The notes beneath the pieces were generated by a model. That model was not told the origin of the DNA. It saw only the letters and a program-made list of their open reading frames with translations, and made no database searches. A stretch of 64,000 nucleotides of DNA from UBA1547 sp035399865 (GTDB lineage Bacteria; Patescibacteriota; Saccharimonadia; Saccharimonadales; Saccharimonadaceae). Below, in pieces: positions 42,842-51,248 of this stretch. Numbering within the stretch: position 1 is the first letter of the stretch; every line of letters starts with the position of its first letter. The stretch lies in NCBI GenBank assembly GCA_035399865.1, contig DAOPJW010000003.1:93047-157046 (forward strand), read 5' to 3'. The position numbers and the translations under genes are program-made.

Positions 42842-44656
42842 ATGAATGAAAATAAATTACATATGATGCGTCACAGCGTGGCACATATCATGGCATCAGC
42901 AATAAAAGATATTTGGCCGAAAGCAAAATTTGGAGTCGGTCCAGTTATCGAAGATGGCTTTTATTACGATATCGACTTGGGCGATGAAACAATTTCAGAA
43001 GCAAATTTTTCAAAAATAGAAAAAATGATGTACAAAATTATCAAAAGGGGAGATTTATTTGAACGAATCGAAATGCCAATTGATCGAGCGATTGAATGGG
43101 CCAAGCAAAATAAACAAACTTACAAAGAAGAGTTGCTGAAAGATTTAAAAAGATCTGGCACGACTGTTGCAAAAGAAATTAATGCTGATGAACTTGGTTT
43201 AGATACATACAATAAGTCAGTAGTAAAAAGTGTTTCATTTTACAAAATTGGAGAATTTGTTGATTTATGTAGAGGACCTCATATTGAAAGCACTAAGGAT
43301 GCCGGAGTTTTTAAATTAATGAGAGTCGCTGGAGCTTATTGGCGAGGTAAGGAAAATAATCCACAAATGCAGAGACTATACGGAGTGGTGTTTGCATCCC
43401 AAAAGGAACTTGAAGACTATCTAGGAATGTTAGAACAGGCAAAATTAAGAGATCATCGAAAAATTGGTAAGGAGCTAGATATTTTTACAGTATCTCCTTT
43501 GGTTGGAGCTGGATTGCCAATGTTTACTCCGCGTGGCACAATATTGCGCGACGTATTATCAGAATACTCAAATCGACTACGACAGAGCTACGGTTTTCAA
43601 AAAGTTTGGACTCCTCATATAACAAAGAAAGAGCTTTATGAAACTTCAGGGCATTGGGCAAAATTTGGTGAAGAATTGTTTCTAGTAAAGAGCCAAGAAA
43701 CAAACGACAGTTTTTGTATAAAGCCAATGAATTGTCCTCATCATGCACAAATATTTGCATCACGTCCACGTAGCTATCGTGATATGCCGATAAGGTATCT
43801 TGAAACAACGACAGTTTATAGGGATGAAAAGACGGGTGAATTGGGTGGTTTGAACAGAGTTCGATCTATTACTCAAGATGATAGCCATGTATTCTGTATG
43901 CAAAATCAAGTAGAAAATGAAATTAAAAATCTAATGCTAAGTGCAGGTAAACTCTATAGTTCAATAAACATGCCTCTTAGGTTGAGATTGTCATATCGTG
44001 ATGATAGTGACGGATATTTGGGTGAATTAGGTTTGTGGGAATCGGCCCAGACCCAGCTAAAAACAGCTGTTGTTGCGAGTGGTCTTGATTATATTGAACA
44101 AGATGGAGAGGCGGCTTTTTATGGTCCGAAAATAGATTTTATGGCTACTGATGCTATTGGGCGAGAACATCAAGTTGCGACTGTTCAGTTAGATTTTGTG
44201 CAACCAAATCGCTTTGGACTTGAATACACAGACGAAAATGGAAAGAGCCAGACTCCAGTTATGATACATTGTGCTATCTTAGGTTCAATAGAAAGATTTT
44301 TGAGTGTATTTATTGAACATACTGCAGGGTGGTTTCCGTTTTGGACAGCACCAGAACAAGTACGTATTTTAACGATAAACAATGCAGTAAATGATTACGT
44401 AAAAGAAATAGTAAATATTTTAGAAATAACATATCTTGATGAGCCAATTGAACATAACAAAATACGATTTTCGATTGATGATCGTAATGAATCTTTGGGT
44501 AAAAAGATTCGAGAAGCAGTGAATTGGAAAATACCAGTCCAATTAATCATTGGAGAAAAAGATAAAGATAATCGAGAAATTAGTATTAGAATTCAATCCG
44601 GAGAACATAAGATAAAATTTGATGAATTAAAAGAATACCTTATTTCCTTTAAATAA
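42842..44656 (+). CDS. thrS: Threonyl-tRNA synthetase lacking the TGS domain
   Basis: Charges tRNA-Thr. The protein begins directly at the editing domain (MMRHSVAHIMASAIK), so the ~60-residue N-terminal TGS domain of E. coli ThrRS is absent. Catalytic core: CIKPMNCPHHAQIF with zinc ligand Cys, YRDEKTGELGGLNRVRSITQDD, and HCAILGSIERFLSVFIEH. Anticodon-binding domain at the C-terminus (APEQVRILTIN to the end). 604 residues. SD AAAGGAG. Controlled by the T-box upstream; miaA follows after 1 nt. Confidence 0.96.
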   Translation: MNENKLHMMRHSVAHIMASAIKDIWPKAKFGVGPVIEDGFYYDIDLGDETISEANFSKIEKMMYKIIKRGDLFERIEMPIDRAIEWAKQNKQTYKEELLKDLKRSGTTVAKEINADELGLDTYNKSVVKSVSFYKIGEFVDLCRGPHIESTKDAGVFKLMRVAGAYWRGKENNPQMQRLYGVVFASQKELEDYLGMLEQAKLRDHRKIGKELDIFTVSPLVGAGLPMFTPRGTILRDVLSEYSNRLRQSYGFQKVWTPHITKKELYETSGHWAKFGEELFLVKSQETNDSFCIKPMNCPHHAQIFASRPRSYRDMPIRYLETTTVYRDEKTGELGGLNRVRSITQDDSHVFCMQNQVENEIKNLMLSAGKLYSSINMPLRLRLSYRDDSDGYLGELGLWESAQTQLKTAVVASGLDYIEQDGEAAFYGPKIDFMATDAIGREHQVATVQLDFVQPNRFGLEYTDENGKSQTPVMIHCAILGSIERFLSVFIEHTAGWFPFWTAPEQVRILTINNAVNDYVKEIVNILEITYLDEPIEHNKIRFSIDDRNESLGKKIREAVNWKIPVQLIIGEKDKDNREISIRIQSGEHKIKFDELKEYLISFK

Positions 44657-44657
44657 A

Positions 44658-45542
44658 ATGAAAATTAGTTTAAATAGAGAAAAGCCGTTAATAGTAATAC
44701 TTGGTCCAACTGCGAGCGGTAAGACTGAAATAGCATTAAAATTAGCAGAAAAATATAGAGGTGAGATTATATGTGCAGATTCACGCACAATCTATAAATA
44801 TTTAAATATTGGAACAGCCAAACCTACTATGGAACAGCTTCAGCGGGTCAAGCACTGGGGCTTGGATTTAGTTGATCCAGGAGAGCGTTTTACTGTCGCA
44901 GATTTTAAAAAATATGCTGTAGAAAAAATAGACGAAATAAGAAAGAGGGGAAATATACCGATTTTAGTCGGTGGTTCAGGATTGTATATTGACTCGATAG
45001 TTTTTGACTATAGCTTTGGAAATGATACTAACGAAGCTTTGAGGCAAAAATTACAACTTATGTCATTGGAAGAATTACAGGATTATTGCAAAAAAGATAA
45101 AATAAAATTACCAGAAAATTATAAAAATAAGCGATATTTAATTAGATCTATAGAGAAAAGTGGCATGGAAGGAACGAAATCAAGTAAGCCGATAAATAAT
45201 TGTATTATAGTCGGAATTACAACAGAAAAAACTGAATTAAGAAAAAATATAAAGAATAGGATAGAATGTTTTTTTGAAAATGGAGTAATCGACGAAGTAA
45301 AAATGATATATGATAAGTATGGTTGGGATAATGAGGCTATGAAATCAAATGTGTACTCTGTTGTGATGAAATACCTTAAAGGGGATATATCTTTAGATGA
45401 TGCAAAAAAGGCTACAGAAATATTAGATAATAGATTAGTGAAGAAGCAGAAGACTTGGTTTAAACGTAATGAATACATAAACTGGTTACCACTAAGTCAA
45501 ATTGAACAATTCATTGATAATCAACTCGTTATGTTTGAATAA
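44658..45542 (+). CDS. miaA: tRNA dimethylallyltransferase MiaA
   Basis: Adds the isopentenyl group to A37 of tRNAs reading U-starting codons. P-loop GPTASGKT (16-23), CADSRTIYKYLNIGTAKP with the catalytic Asp and Thr, VGGSGLYIDSIVFDY, and a C-terminal KKQKTWFKRN. 294 residues, slightly short. Immediately downstream of thrS and so under the same T-box. Confidence 0.94.
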   Translation: MKISLNREKPLIVILGPTASGKTEIALKLAEKYRGEIICADSRTIYKYLNIGTAKPTMEQLQRVKHWGLDLVDPGERFTVADFKKYAVEKIDEIRKRGNIPILVGGSGLYIDSIVFDYSFGNDTNEALRQKLQLMSLEELQDYCKKDKIKLPENYKNKRYLIRSIEKSGMEGTKSSKPINNCIIVGITTEKTELRKNIKNRIECFFENGVIDEVKMIYDKYGWDNEAMKSNVYSVVMKYLKGDISLDDAKKATEILDNRLVKKQKTWFKRNEYINWLPLSQIEQFIDNQLVMFE

Positions 45543-45583
45543 TCGTGTTATTATTAGTGCACGAATATTATTCGGAGTAATAA

Positions 45584-46186
45584 ATGATTGACACACTATT
45601 TGGTTCAAAGACTAGAGTAAAACTATTGCATTTATTTTTTAATAATCCTGGCCAGTCGTTTTATGTTCGTGAAATAACACGTAAGATTGATGAACAAATT
45701 AATTCTGTACGTCGCGAATTATCTAACATGTTAGAGGTTGGAGTGATTACAAGTGATAGTTCTGATAATAAATTATATTATCAAGTAAACCAACGTTATA
45801 AATATTATGTAGCTTTAAGAGCAATATTTGCCGATATGCCGATAGAAAATAGGGATATTGACCTTAAATTTGAGAATAATTCCTATGAAGGCTATGTCTC
45901 AAAGATCAATGATATTGAAGGCATTAGGGTTGCAATATTCTCTGGTGTGCTAATAAAAAATTCAAACTCTCCGATAGATATTATTGTTGCTGGCAATGTT
46001 AACTTAACGAAACTAAAAAAATTAGTTAGAGATATTGAAAAAACAGAAGGTCGCGAGATAAACTACAGTGTTATGTCTTATGATGAGTTTTATTACAGAC
46101 AGAGTGTTCGTGATAAATTTATTATGGAAATACTGGATAACAAGCATGAAGTTGTTATTGATAAAGACCATATACTACTAAAATAA
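45584..46186 (+). CDS. Winged-helix transcriptional regulator with nucleotidyltransferase-like C-terminus
   Basis: 200 residues. The N-terminal ~80 residues form a winged helix (MIDTLFGSKTRVKLLHLFF, FYVREITRKIDEQINSVRRE) like MarR/ArsR-type proteins that often precede an NTase-like domain; the rest (IRVAIFSGVLIKNSNSPIDI) resembles a degenerate NTase fold with the Gly-Ser motif altered. SD GGAG. Followed after 13 nt by the MBL-fold gene; a shared role is likely but unknown. Confidence 0.7.
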   Translation: MIDTLFGSKTRVKLLHLFFNNPGQSFYVREITRKIDEQINSVRRELSNMLEVGVITSDSSDNKLYYQVNQRYKYYVALRAIFADMPIENRDIDLKFENNSYEGYVSKINDIEGIRVAIFSGVLIKNSNSPIDIIVAGNVNLTKLKKLVRDIEKTEGREINYSVMSYDEFYYRQSVRDKFIMEILDNKHEVVIDKDHILLK

Positions 46187-46199
46187 CAGAGGAGAAGAG

Positions 46200-46838
46200 A
46201 TGTTTGAAATAGAATATAAGGGTGCAAATTGTGTCACGATAAGTACGAAAAAGTTAAAATTAGTAATTGATCCAAAGCTATCAATTGTTGGCTTGAAGGA
46301 CATTACATATAAAGACGCCGTTCAATTAATAACAGAGAACAGATTTATCGTAAATAATATTGATTCAAAATTAATAATAGACGGTCCAGGCGAGTACGGT
46401 ATAGCTGATTTTGATATTAGAGGCGTACCAGCTAGACGTCATATAGATAAGGATTCCGATCGCATGTTGTCAACGATTTATAGGATAGAGGTTGGTGAAT
46501 CTAGAATCGGTGTTATAGGTAATATATCTAATAAATTAGATGATGATCAACTTGAATCAATCGGTGTGATTGATATATTAATTATTCCAGTTGGAGGAAA
46601 TGGTTATACATTGGATGCAATTGACGCTACAAAATTAGTACGTATAATTAATCCAAAAATTGTAATACCAATTCATTATTCAGATAAATCAATAAACTAC
46701 GAAGTGCCACAAGATAGCTTGGAAAAATTTATTGCTGAAATGGCTGTTCCAGTTGAGACGATGCCTAAATATAAATTTAAACAAATATCAACCGCGACAA
46801 GTGGAATGCAAATAATCGAAATAACACGTAGTAATTAA
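46200..46838 (+). CDS. UlaG-like metallo-beta-lactamase-fold protein, metal site degenerate
   Basis: 212 residues. IDGPGEYGIADFDIRGVP and the late PIHYSDKS match the UlaG-like (lactamase_B_3) family, but the HxHxDH metal motif is missing: the segment after LVIDPKLSIVGLK reads ITYKDAVQLITENR. One His remains in PIHY. It may be a non-enzymatic member. SD GAGGAGA. Ended by a hairpin shared with rpmB. Confidence 0.72.
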   Translation: MFEIEYKGANCVTISTKKLKLVIDPKLSIVGLKDITYKDAVQLITENRFIVNNIDSKLIIDGPGEYGIADFDIRGVPARRHIDKDSDRMLSTIYRIEVGESRIGVIGNISNKLDDDQLESIGVIDILIIPVGGNGYTLDAIDATKLVRIINPKIVIPIHYSDKSINYEVPQDSLEKFIAEMAVPVETMPKYKFKQISTATSGMQIIEITRSN

Positions 46839-46848
46839 TTTATAATAA

Positions 46849-46877
46849 ATAATCCCCCTAGAACAAGGGGGCATTAT
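46849..46877. terminator. Bidirectional terminator between the MBL gene and rpmB
   Basis: Arms ATAAT-CCCCCT (46849-46859) and AGGGGG-c-ATTAT (46866-46877), loop of 6. Confidence 0.65.
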
Positions 46878-46897
46878 CAACTGTATGCGAAAAATTT

Positions 46898-47089
46898 TTA
46901 AATCAACCCCTTTTTCTTTAAGGTTCTAATAGCTTGAGTGCTAAGAGTCATGGATATTTTTTTACCATTAACTTCAAAAGTCTTTTTTTGTAGATTTGGC
47001 TTAAAAACTCTTTTTGTGCGACGTAAAGAGAAGCTTACATTGTGGCCAAATTGTTTGCCTTTTCCAGTTAATTCACAACGGGATGCCAT
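46898..47089 (-). CDS. rpmB: 50S ribosomal protein bL28
   Basis: 63 residues: MASRCELTGKGKQFGHNVSFS and RRTKRVFKPNLQKKTFEVNGKK are typical. Only one Cys (Cys5) is present, so it is the zinc-free form. Stands alone on the minus strand between the MBL gene and the protease gene. Confidence 0.95.
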   Translation of the reverse strand: MASRCELTGKGKQFGHNVSFSLRRTKRVFKPNLQKKTFEVNGKKISMTLSTQAIRTLKKKGLI

Positions 47090-47185
47090 ATATATTATTC
47101 CAATTTTAATTTAACAATTGTGCCATTATAGTGTTTATAATCTTAAAAGTCAATATTTACATCATTCAAAAATTTATACAATTTT

Positions 47186-47194
47186 TGATATACT
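47186..47194 (+). promoter_or_regulatory. Extended -10 promoter of the site-2 protease gene
   Basis: TGA-TATACT (47186-47194), 7 nt before GTG 47202; a weak -35 TTCAAA is at 47165-47170. Confidence 0.55.
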
Positions 47195-47201
47195 ATTATA
47201 T

Positions 47202-47831
47202 GTGAATATTGAATATATATTTGTTGTTTTGTTGGTTGTGTTAATTTCTCTAATATTTCATGAAATTATGCATGCATATACAAGTTTTTGGCTAGGGGAC
47301 GATACAGCGAAGCTTGAAGGTAGACTGACATTTAATCCTATAAAGCACATCGATCCATTTTTAACGATATTATTACCTATAACTTTGGCGATTGCGAATT
47401 TACCAGTTTTTGGTGGAGCTAAACCAGTTCCATATAATCCAAATAATGTTCGTTGGGGTGAGTGGGGCTCGGCTTTAATCGCGTTGGCTGGTCCGATTAC
47501 GAATTTGTTACTTGCTTTTATTTTGTTCGGTTTTTGGGTTTTGGCTGGGTTACCGAGTACAGGATTAGTAGGTCAAATCTTTGAAACGGCAATTGTGGTT
47601 AATCTTGGATTTTTTATTTTTAATATGATACCTTTTCCACCTCTAGATGGTTCAAGAGTTTTATATGCTTTAGCTCCAGAATTTGCTAGACGTCTAATGG
47701 AAATGTTAGAGAGATTTGGTATCTTATTCATTTTTTTGATGATTATGTTTACTGGACCATCTATCGGTAGATTTATCCTATATGTGATAAACTTTTTCCT
47801 TAGCATATTTAGTCGAATTTATGGTGTTTAA
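47202..47831 (+). CDS. Site-2 protease family (M50) membrane metalloprotease
   Basis: Intramembrane zinc protease. HEIMHA near the N-terminus is the HExxH motif; NMIPFPPLDGSR gives the third ligand (NPxxLDG-type). About five membrane helices. I choose GTG 47202 (VNIEYIFVVLLVV), because the extended -10 ends at 47194; the longer frame adds 28 residues without hydrophobic or conserved character. 209 residues, the compact form without PDZ domain. Substrate unknown; often anti-sigma or signal-peptide processing. Confidence 0.88.
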   Translation: MNIEYIFVVLLVVLISLIFHEIMHAYTSFWLGDDTAKLEGRLTFNPIKHIDPFLTILLPITLAIANLPVFGGAKPVPYNPNNVRWGEWGSALIALAGPITNLLLAFILFGFWVLAGLPSTGLVGQIFETAIVVNLGFFIFNMIPFPPLDGSRVLYALAPEFARRLMEMLERFGILFIFLMIMFTGPSIGRFILYVINFFLSIFSRIYGV

Positions 47832-47847
47832 ATGTTATAATATAGAT

Positions 47848-47993
47848 GTCCCGGGTTTATCCCAAGCGATATGATTTTCCTGAATATCATATAGATAGGA
47901 ATTTTAATGATTCGTCTCTGTGGAGATGTTTTGCGAATTCCACCTTGCTTATGTAGCGGGGAATATCTAACGCCCACGGAAATTCTCGGGACA
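47848..47993 (+). ncRNA. Structured RNA element just upstream of rnpB (unassigned)
   Basis: An extended -10 TGT-TATAAT (47834-47842) would start transcription at about 47848. There TGTCCCG (47848-47854) can pair with CGGGACA (47987-47993), enclosing several hairpins: ATATGAT/ATCATAT, ATTCG-TCTC-TGTG-GAGA...CGAAT, and CCTTGCT-TATGT-AGCGGGG. The rnpB P1 begins only 11 nt later. It could be a separate small RNA or the structured 5' part of the rnpB precursor. I could not match it to 6S, SRP or a known riboswitch. Confidence 0.45.
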
Positions 47994-48004
47994 CCAAAGT
48001 TAAA

Positions 48005-48421
48005 TTGGCAGCTCATTAGACGATCGCCCCTCACTACTTTTTCTATAATTATAGAAAAAGTAGTGAGGGGAGGAAAGTCCGGGCAGTATAGAGTATGACA
48101 GTCGCTAACGGCGACCGGGGGTAACCCTAGGGAAAGTGCCACAGAAACGAAACTACCTCTCACCACTTTTAGATTCAAAAGTAGTCTGTAATCTGATTAC
48201 TTTGAGTATGAAAGTGGTGAGAGGAAAAGGTGAAACGAGTGGGGTAAAAGCCCACAGTGTGTTATGGTGACATAACATAGAGGTAAACCCTGTCAACTGC
48301 AAGGAGATCTGCATTAAGGGCTACTCGTCTGCAGGTCGATATCCGCTTGATTGAGCGGGCAACCGCTTGACTAGATAGATGATCGTTCACGACAGAACCC
48401 GGCTTATCGATGAACTGCCAA
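48005..48421 (+). ncRNA. rnpB: RNase P RNA
   Basis: Catalytic RNA that matures tRNA 5' ends. The universal cores are visible: GAGGAAAGTCCGGGC (48069-48083), GCCACAGAAACG (about 48138-48149) and ACAGAACCCGGCTTAT (48392-48407). P1 pairs TTGGCAG (48005-48011) with CTGCCAA (48415-48421). Two helices are long and perfect: a 20-bp arm at 48027-48070 and a 14-bp arm at 48156-48169 with 48211-48224. About 417 nt. Confidence 0.95.
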
Positions 48422-48456
48422 TTTAAATAGCCACGCTTTTGCGTGGCTATTTAAAT
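48421..48456. terminator. 16-bp bidirectional terminator after rnpB
   Basis: Arms ATTTAAATAGCCACGC (48421-48436) and GCGTGGCTATTTAAAT (48441-48456), loop TTTT. Also serves rplT arriving on the minus strand. Confidence 0.85.
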
Positions 48457-48474
48457 GGAATAAATTTCTAATTT

Positions 48475-48816
48475 CTATTTTGATTGCTTTACTATTTCGG
48501 CAAATGCTCTAGGCTCGTTGACTGCTAATTCTGAAAGAATTTTTCGATCAATTTGGATGTTAGATTTTTTCAAACTAGAAATTAAATCAGCGTATGTTAT
48601 GCCTAATTCACGCGACGCAGCGTTAATTCTTGTTATCCATAGACTCCGCAAATCACGTTTTTTATTACGACGATCACGATATGCATATTGTAATGCTCTA
48701 ATTACGGCTTGTTTAGCAAGGCGATAAGATCTCGTCCTATTATGTTGCATACCTTTAGCAAGTTTTAAAATTTTCTTATGCTTGGCATTTGCCGGTACAC
48801 CTCTTTTTACTCTCAT
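48475..48816 (-). CDS. rplT: 50S ribosomal protein bL20
   Basis: Early assembly protein of the large subunit. RVKRGVPANAKHKKILKLAKG, RSYRLAKQAVIRALQYAYRDRRNKKRDLR (in parts) and FRSLWITRINAA-like RSLWITRINAA are typical. 113 residues. Third gene of infC-rpmI-rplT; its start is preceded by AAAAGGAGTAA. Confidence 0.96.
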   Translation of the reverse strand: MRVKRGVPANAKHKKILKLAKGMQHNRTRSYRLAKQAVIRALQYAYRDRRNKKRDLRSLWITRINAASRELGITYADLISSLKKSNIQIDRKILSELAVNEPRAFAEIVKQSK

Positions 48817-48846
48817 ATTTTTTTACTCCTTTTACCTTTTACGGTA

Positions 48847-49041
48847 TTAAACACCTAAAGCTCTTTTTAAATTTTTTGCAATTTTACCGTCGACTGTTGC
48901 TTTGGTATTAATATTACGTTTGCGACTTTTACTTTTTTTTGCGAGCATATGACCGCCACAAGCTCGTCGTCGCATTAATTTTCCAGTACTGGTAATTTTG
49001 ATACGTTTCGCAGTTCCTTTATGTGTCTTAAGTTTTGGCAT
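48847..49041 (-). CDS. rpmI: 50S ribosomal protein bL35
   Basis: 64 residues: PKLKTHKGTAKRIKITSTGKL and RRRACGGHMLAKKSKSRKR are typical. Its ATG overlaps the stop of infC by one base (TAATG), giving translational coupling. Operon infC-rpmI-rplT. Confidence 0.95.
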   Translation of the reverse strand: MPKLKTHKGTAKRIKITSTGKLMRRRACGGHMLAKKSKSRKRNINTKATVDGKIAKNLKRALGV

Positions 49042-49547
49042 TACTTACTCCTTATTACAATACTCAATGTTCTACCGTTAATTTGAGGGTTTTGTTCTAA
49101 TATTGCATCGTTTTCAAGCTGATGTGTGATTTTATTCATCATTTCAAAGCCTAATTCTTGATGAGCTATCTCTCTTCCTCTAAAGAATAATATTATTTTT
49201 ACTTTATGCCCATTTGAGAGAAATTCACGAATCTTGCGAAGTTTGATTTCCAAATCATTTGACCCGATTTTTAGTCCCAAGCGCATTTGTTTCAGCTCAG
49301 CTGTCTTATTTTGTTTTCTGTTCTTTTGTTGCTCTTTCATTTTTTGGTACTGGTATTTTCCCCAGTCAACAACTTTTGCAACAGGAGGGTTTGCGTTTGG
49401 AGAAATTTCTATCAGATCAACTCCGGCTTCTTCTGCAATTTTTAATGCATCATTACGACTCATTATTCCTAGCTGATTACCTTCAGAACCAATGACACGC
49501 AAATTTTCAGCACGGATTTCTTGGTTTATACGGATAGAACTACTGAT
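49041..49547 (-). CDS. infC: Translation initiation factor IF-3 with an AUC start codon
   Basis: Prevents subunit joining and proofreads start codons. The first standard start (TTG, 49502) would remove the conserved N-terminal RINQEIRAENLRVIG. Upstream in frame, an ATC at 49545-49547 lies 7 nt after SD AAGGAG (49560-49555) and gives 168 residues, the normal size. IF-3 genes classically use rare AUU or AUC starts for autocontrol. N domain through DWGKYQYQKMKEQQKN, C domain with LRLGLKI-like QMRLGLKIGSNDLEIKLRKI. Confidence 0.9.
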   Translation of the reverse strand: MSSSIRINQEIRAENLRVIGSEGNQLGIMSRNDALKIAEEAGVDLIEISPNANPPVAKVVDWGKYQYQKMKEQQKNRKQNKTAELKQMRLGLKIGSNDLEIKLRKIREFLSNGHKVKIILFFRGREIAHQELGFEMMNKITHQLENDAILEQNPQINGRTLSIVIRSK

Positions 49548-49621
49548 TTTTATTCTCCTTACTTTTTATAAAACTCTGAGCATTTACTCGATAGCTATTC
49601 TATCAGATGTAGAGTAATTGT

Positions 49622-51136
49622 TCAAGCCTGTTGTTTGCGATATTGTAAAGCTTCACTAATATGTTCAGTTTTTATATCAACTTCACTTGCTAGATCAGCG
49701 ATTGTTCGGGCAATTTTGATTATTTTGAAATATCCACGAGCCGTTAGACCGAGTCTATTGGAAGCTTTTGTTAAAAAATCTTTAGCCTCATTTGATAATC
49801 TTGCATGTTTATTGATACTTCTATTGGTTAAAGAAGAGTTGTAAGTTAAGCTACTATTATATCGATTATTTTGTGCAATAATTGCTTTACTGATTACATT
49901 TATCGCTGTAATGTGTTGATGATTATTCAACGATATTTCGCTTAATAAGGCTTCATTTGGCACTCGAGAAACATTTACTATCAAGTCTATTCGATCCATT
50001 AAAGGTCCTGATAGTTTATTTTGATAAGATGATATTTGGTTGTACGTACATGTACATTCTTTTTTGTTGTCTCCGAAATATCCGCAAGGGCAGGGGTTCA
50101 TTGTAGCAACGAGCATAAAATCTGCTGGATAAGAAATGTGTGCTTTTGCTCTACTAATTGATATCTTTTTATCCTCCAGGGGTTGCCTTAACGACTCTAG
50201 CACTGAACGGGGAAATTCAGGTATTTCATCTAGGAATAATACACCTGTGTGGGCTAAGCTAATTTCTCCAGGCTTGGCATAATTTCCACCACCAATAATT
50301 GATGTTTGGCTTGCTGTATGGTGTGGTGATATGAATGGTCTATCTATTACTATATCTTCTGTAGAATTTTTGGCCAAACTATGAATTTTTGTAACTTCAA
50401 TGCATTCTTCTGGAGTTAATTTTGGTAATAGATTAGTAAGGGTTTTTGCCAACATTGTTTTACCGGCTCCCGGAGAACCTAAAAACAAGATATTGTGATG
50501 ACCTGCAGCGGCTATGACCAAGGCTCGTTTGGCAGTTTCTTGTCCCTTTATATCATCTAATAGTGGATGAGATAATAATCTTTCTGAAGATACATTAGTA
50601 TCCTGAACAGAAGGTTTTAATATTACTTCATTTTTTAAGTGTAAATATAGTTGTTTAATTGAATTAACACCAAATATTTCGATGTCGCTTACTAAACAGG
50701 CTTGCTTAACGCTATCGATGGGTATGTAAACCCTTTTTATTCCGACTTGCTTGGCAGTCTGGACAATATTTATTATGCCCTTCACTGGTCGTAAGCTACC
50801 ATCAAGAGCAACTTCACCAGCAAAAACTGCCCCATCGATTTCTTGTTGTCGAATTTGACCACTTATGCACAATATTGCTAGTGCTATAGGTAAATCGTAA
50901 TGGGTGCCGTCTTTTGGTAGTTCAGCAGGTGCTAGATTGATAGTAATTCGTTTTTTAGGGAATTCTAGCATTGAATTCGTTATAGCACTTCTAACACGCT
51001 CTCTTGCCTCATCAATGGCTTTATTACCCAGACCAACTATTTGTAGAGATGGTAAAGAATTAGTACTGTCGCACTCCACGTCTATAATTGATCCGTCTAC
51101 CCCAATAGGGGCTATTGTTTTAACACGAGCTACCAT
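49622..51136 (-). CDS. comM: ComM/YifB-family AAA+ ATPase
   Basis: Mg-chelatase-like helicase that promotes branch migration during natural transformation (shown for ComM). N-terminal Lon-like domain (GVDGSIIDVECDSTNSLPSL), Walker A LFLGSPGAGKTMLAKTL, Walker B VLFLDEIPEFPRSVLESLRQP, zinc-type segment MNPCPCGYFGDNKKECTC, and sensor/arginine region DRIDLIV. 504 residues. Together with the retractile pilus locus it suggests DNA uptake. Confidence 0.94.
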   Translation of the reverse strand: MVARVKTIAPIGVDGSIIDVECDSTNSLPSLQIVGLGNKAIDEARERVRSAITNSMLEFPKKRITINLAPAELPKDGTHYDLPIALAILCISGQIRQQEIDGAVFAGEVALDGSLRPVKGIINIVQTAKQVGIKRVYIPIDSVKQACLVSDIEIFGVNSIKQLYLHLKNEVILKPSVQDTNVSSERLLSHPLLDDIKGQETAKRALVIAAAGHHNILFLGSPGAGKTMLAKTLTNLLPKLTPEECIEVTKIHSLAKNSTEDIVIDRPFISPHHTASQTSIIGGGNYAKPGEISLAHTGVLFLDEIPEFPRSVLESLRQPLEDKKISISRAKAHISYPADFMLVATMNPCPCGYFGDNKKECTCTYNQISSYQNKLSGPLMDRIDLIVNVSRVPNEALLSEISLNNHQHITAINVISKAIIAQNNRYNSSLTYNSSLTNRSINKHARLSNEAKDFLTKASNRLGLTARGYFKIIKIARTIADLASEVDIKTEHISEALQYRKQQA

Positions 51137-51226
51137 ATATTAATTAGTTAATCATTATTTATTAATGTATGCAATCTTAAAAAAAAATTAATATTATTTT
51201 AAATAGTAGTATACTTTTCATAATTA

Positions 51227-51235
51227 TGCTATTAT
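51227..51235 (+). promoter_or_regulatory. Extended -10 before tmRNA
   Basis: TGC-TATTAT (51227-51235), 13 nt before the mature 5' end. Confidence 0.45.
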
Positions 51236-51248
51236 TGTTTAGTAAGTT

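Noticed and set aside
47828..48178. Minus-strand 116-codon and plus-strand 63-codon ORFs across rnpB
   Set aside because: The region is occupied by RNase P RNA and its upstream structured element; the ORFs contain the rnpB stems as codons.
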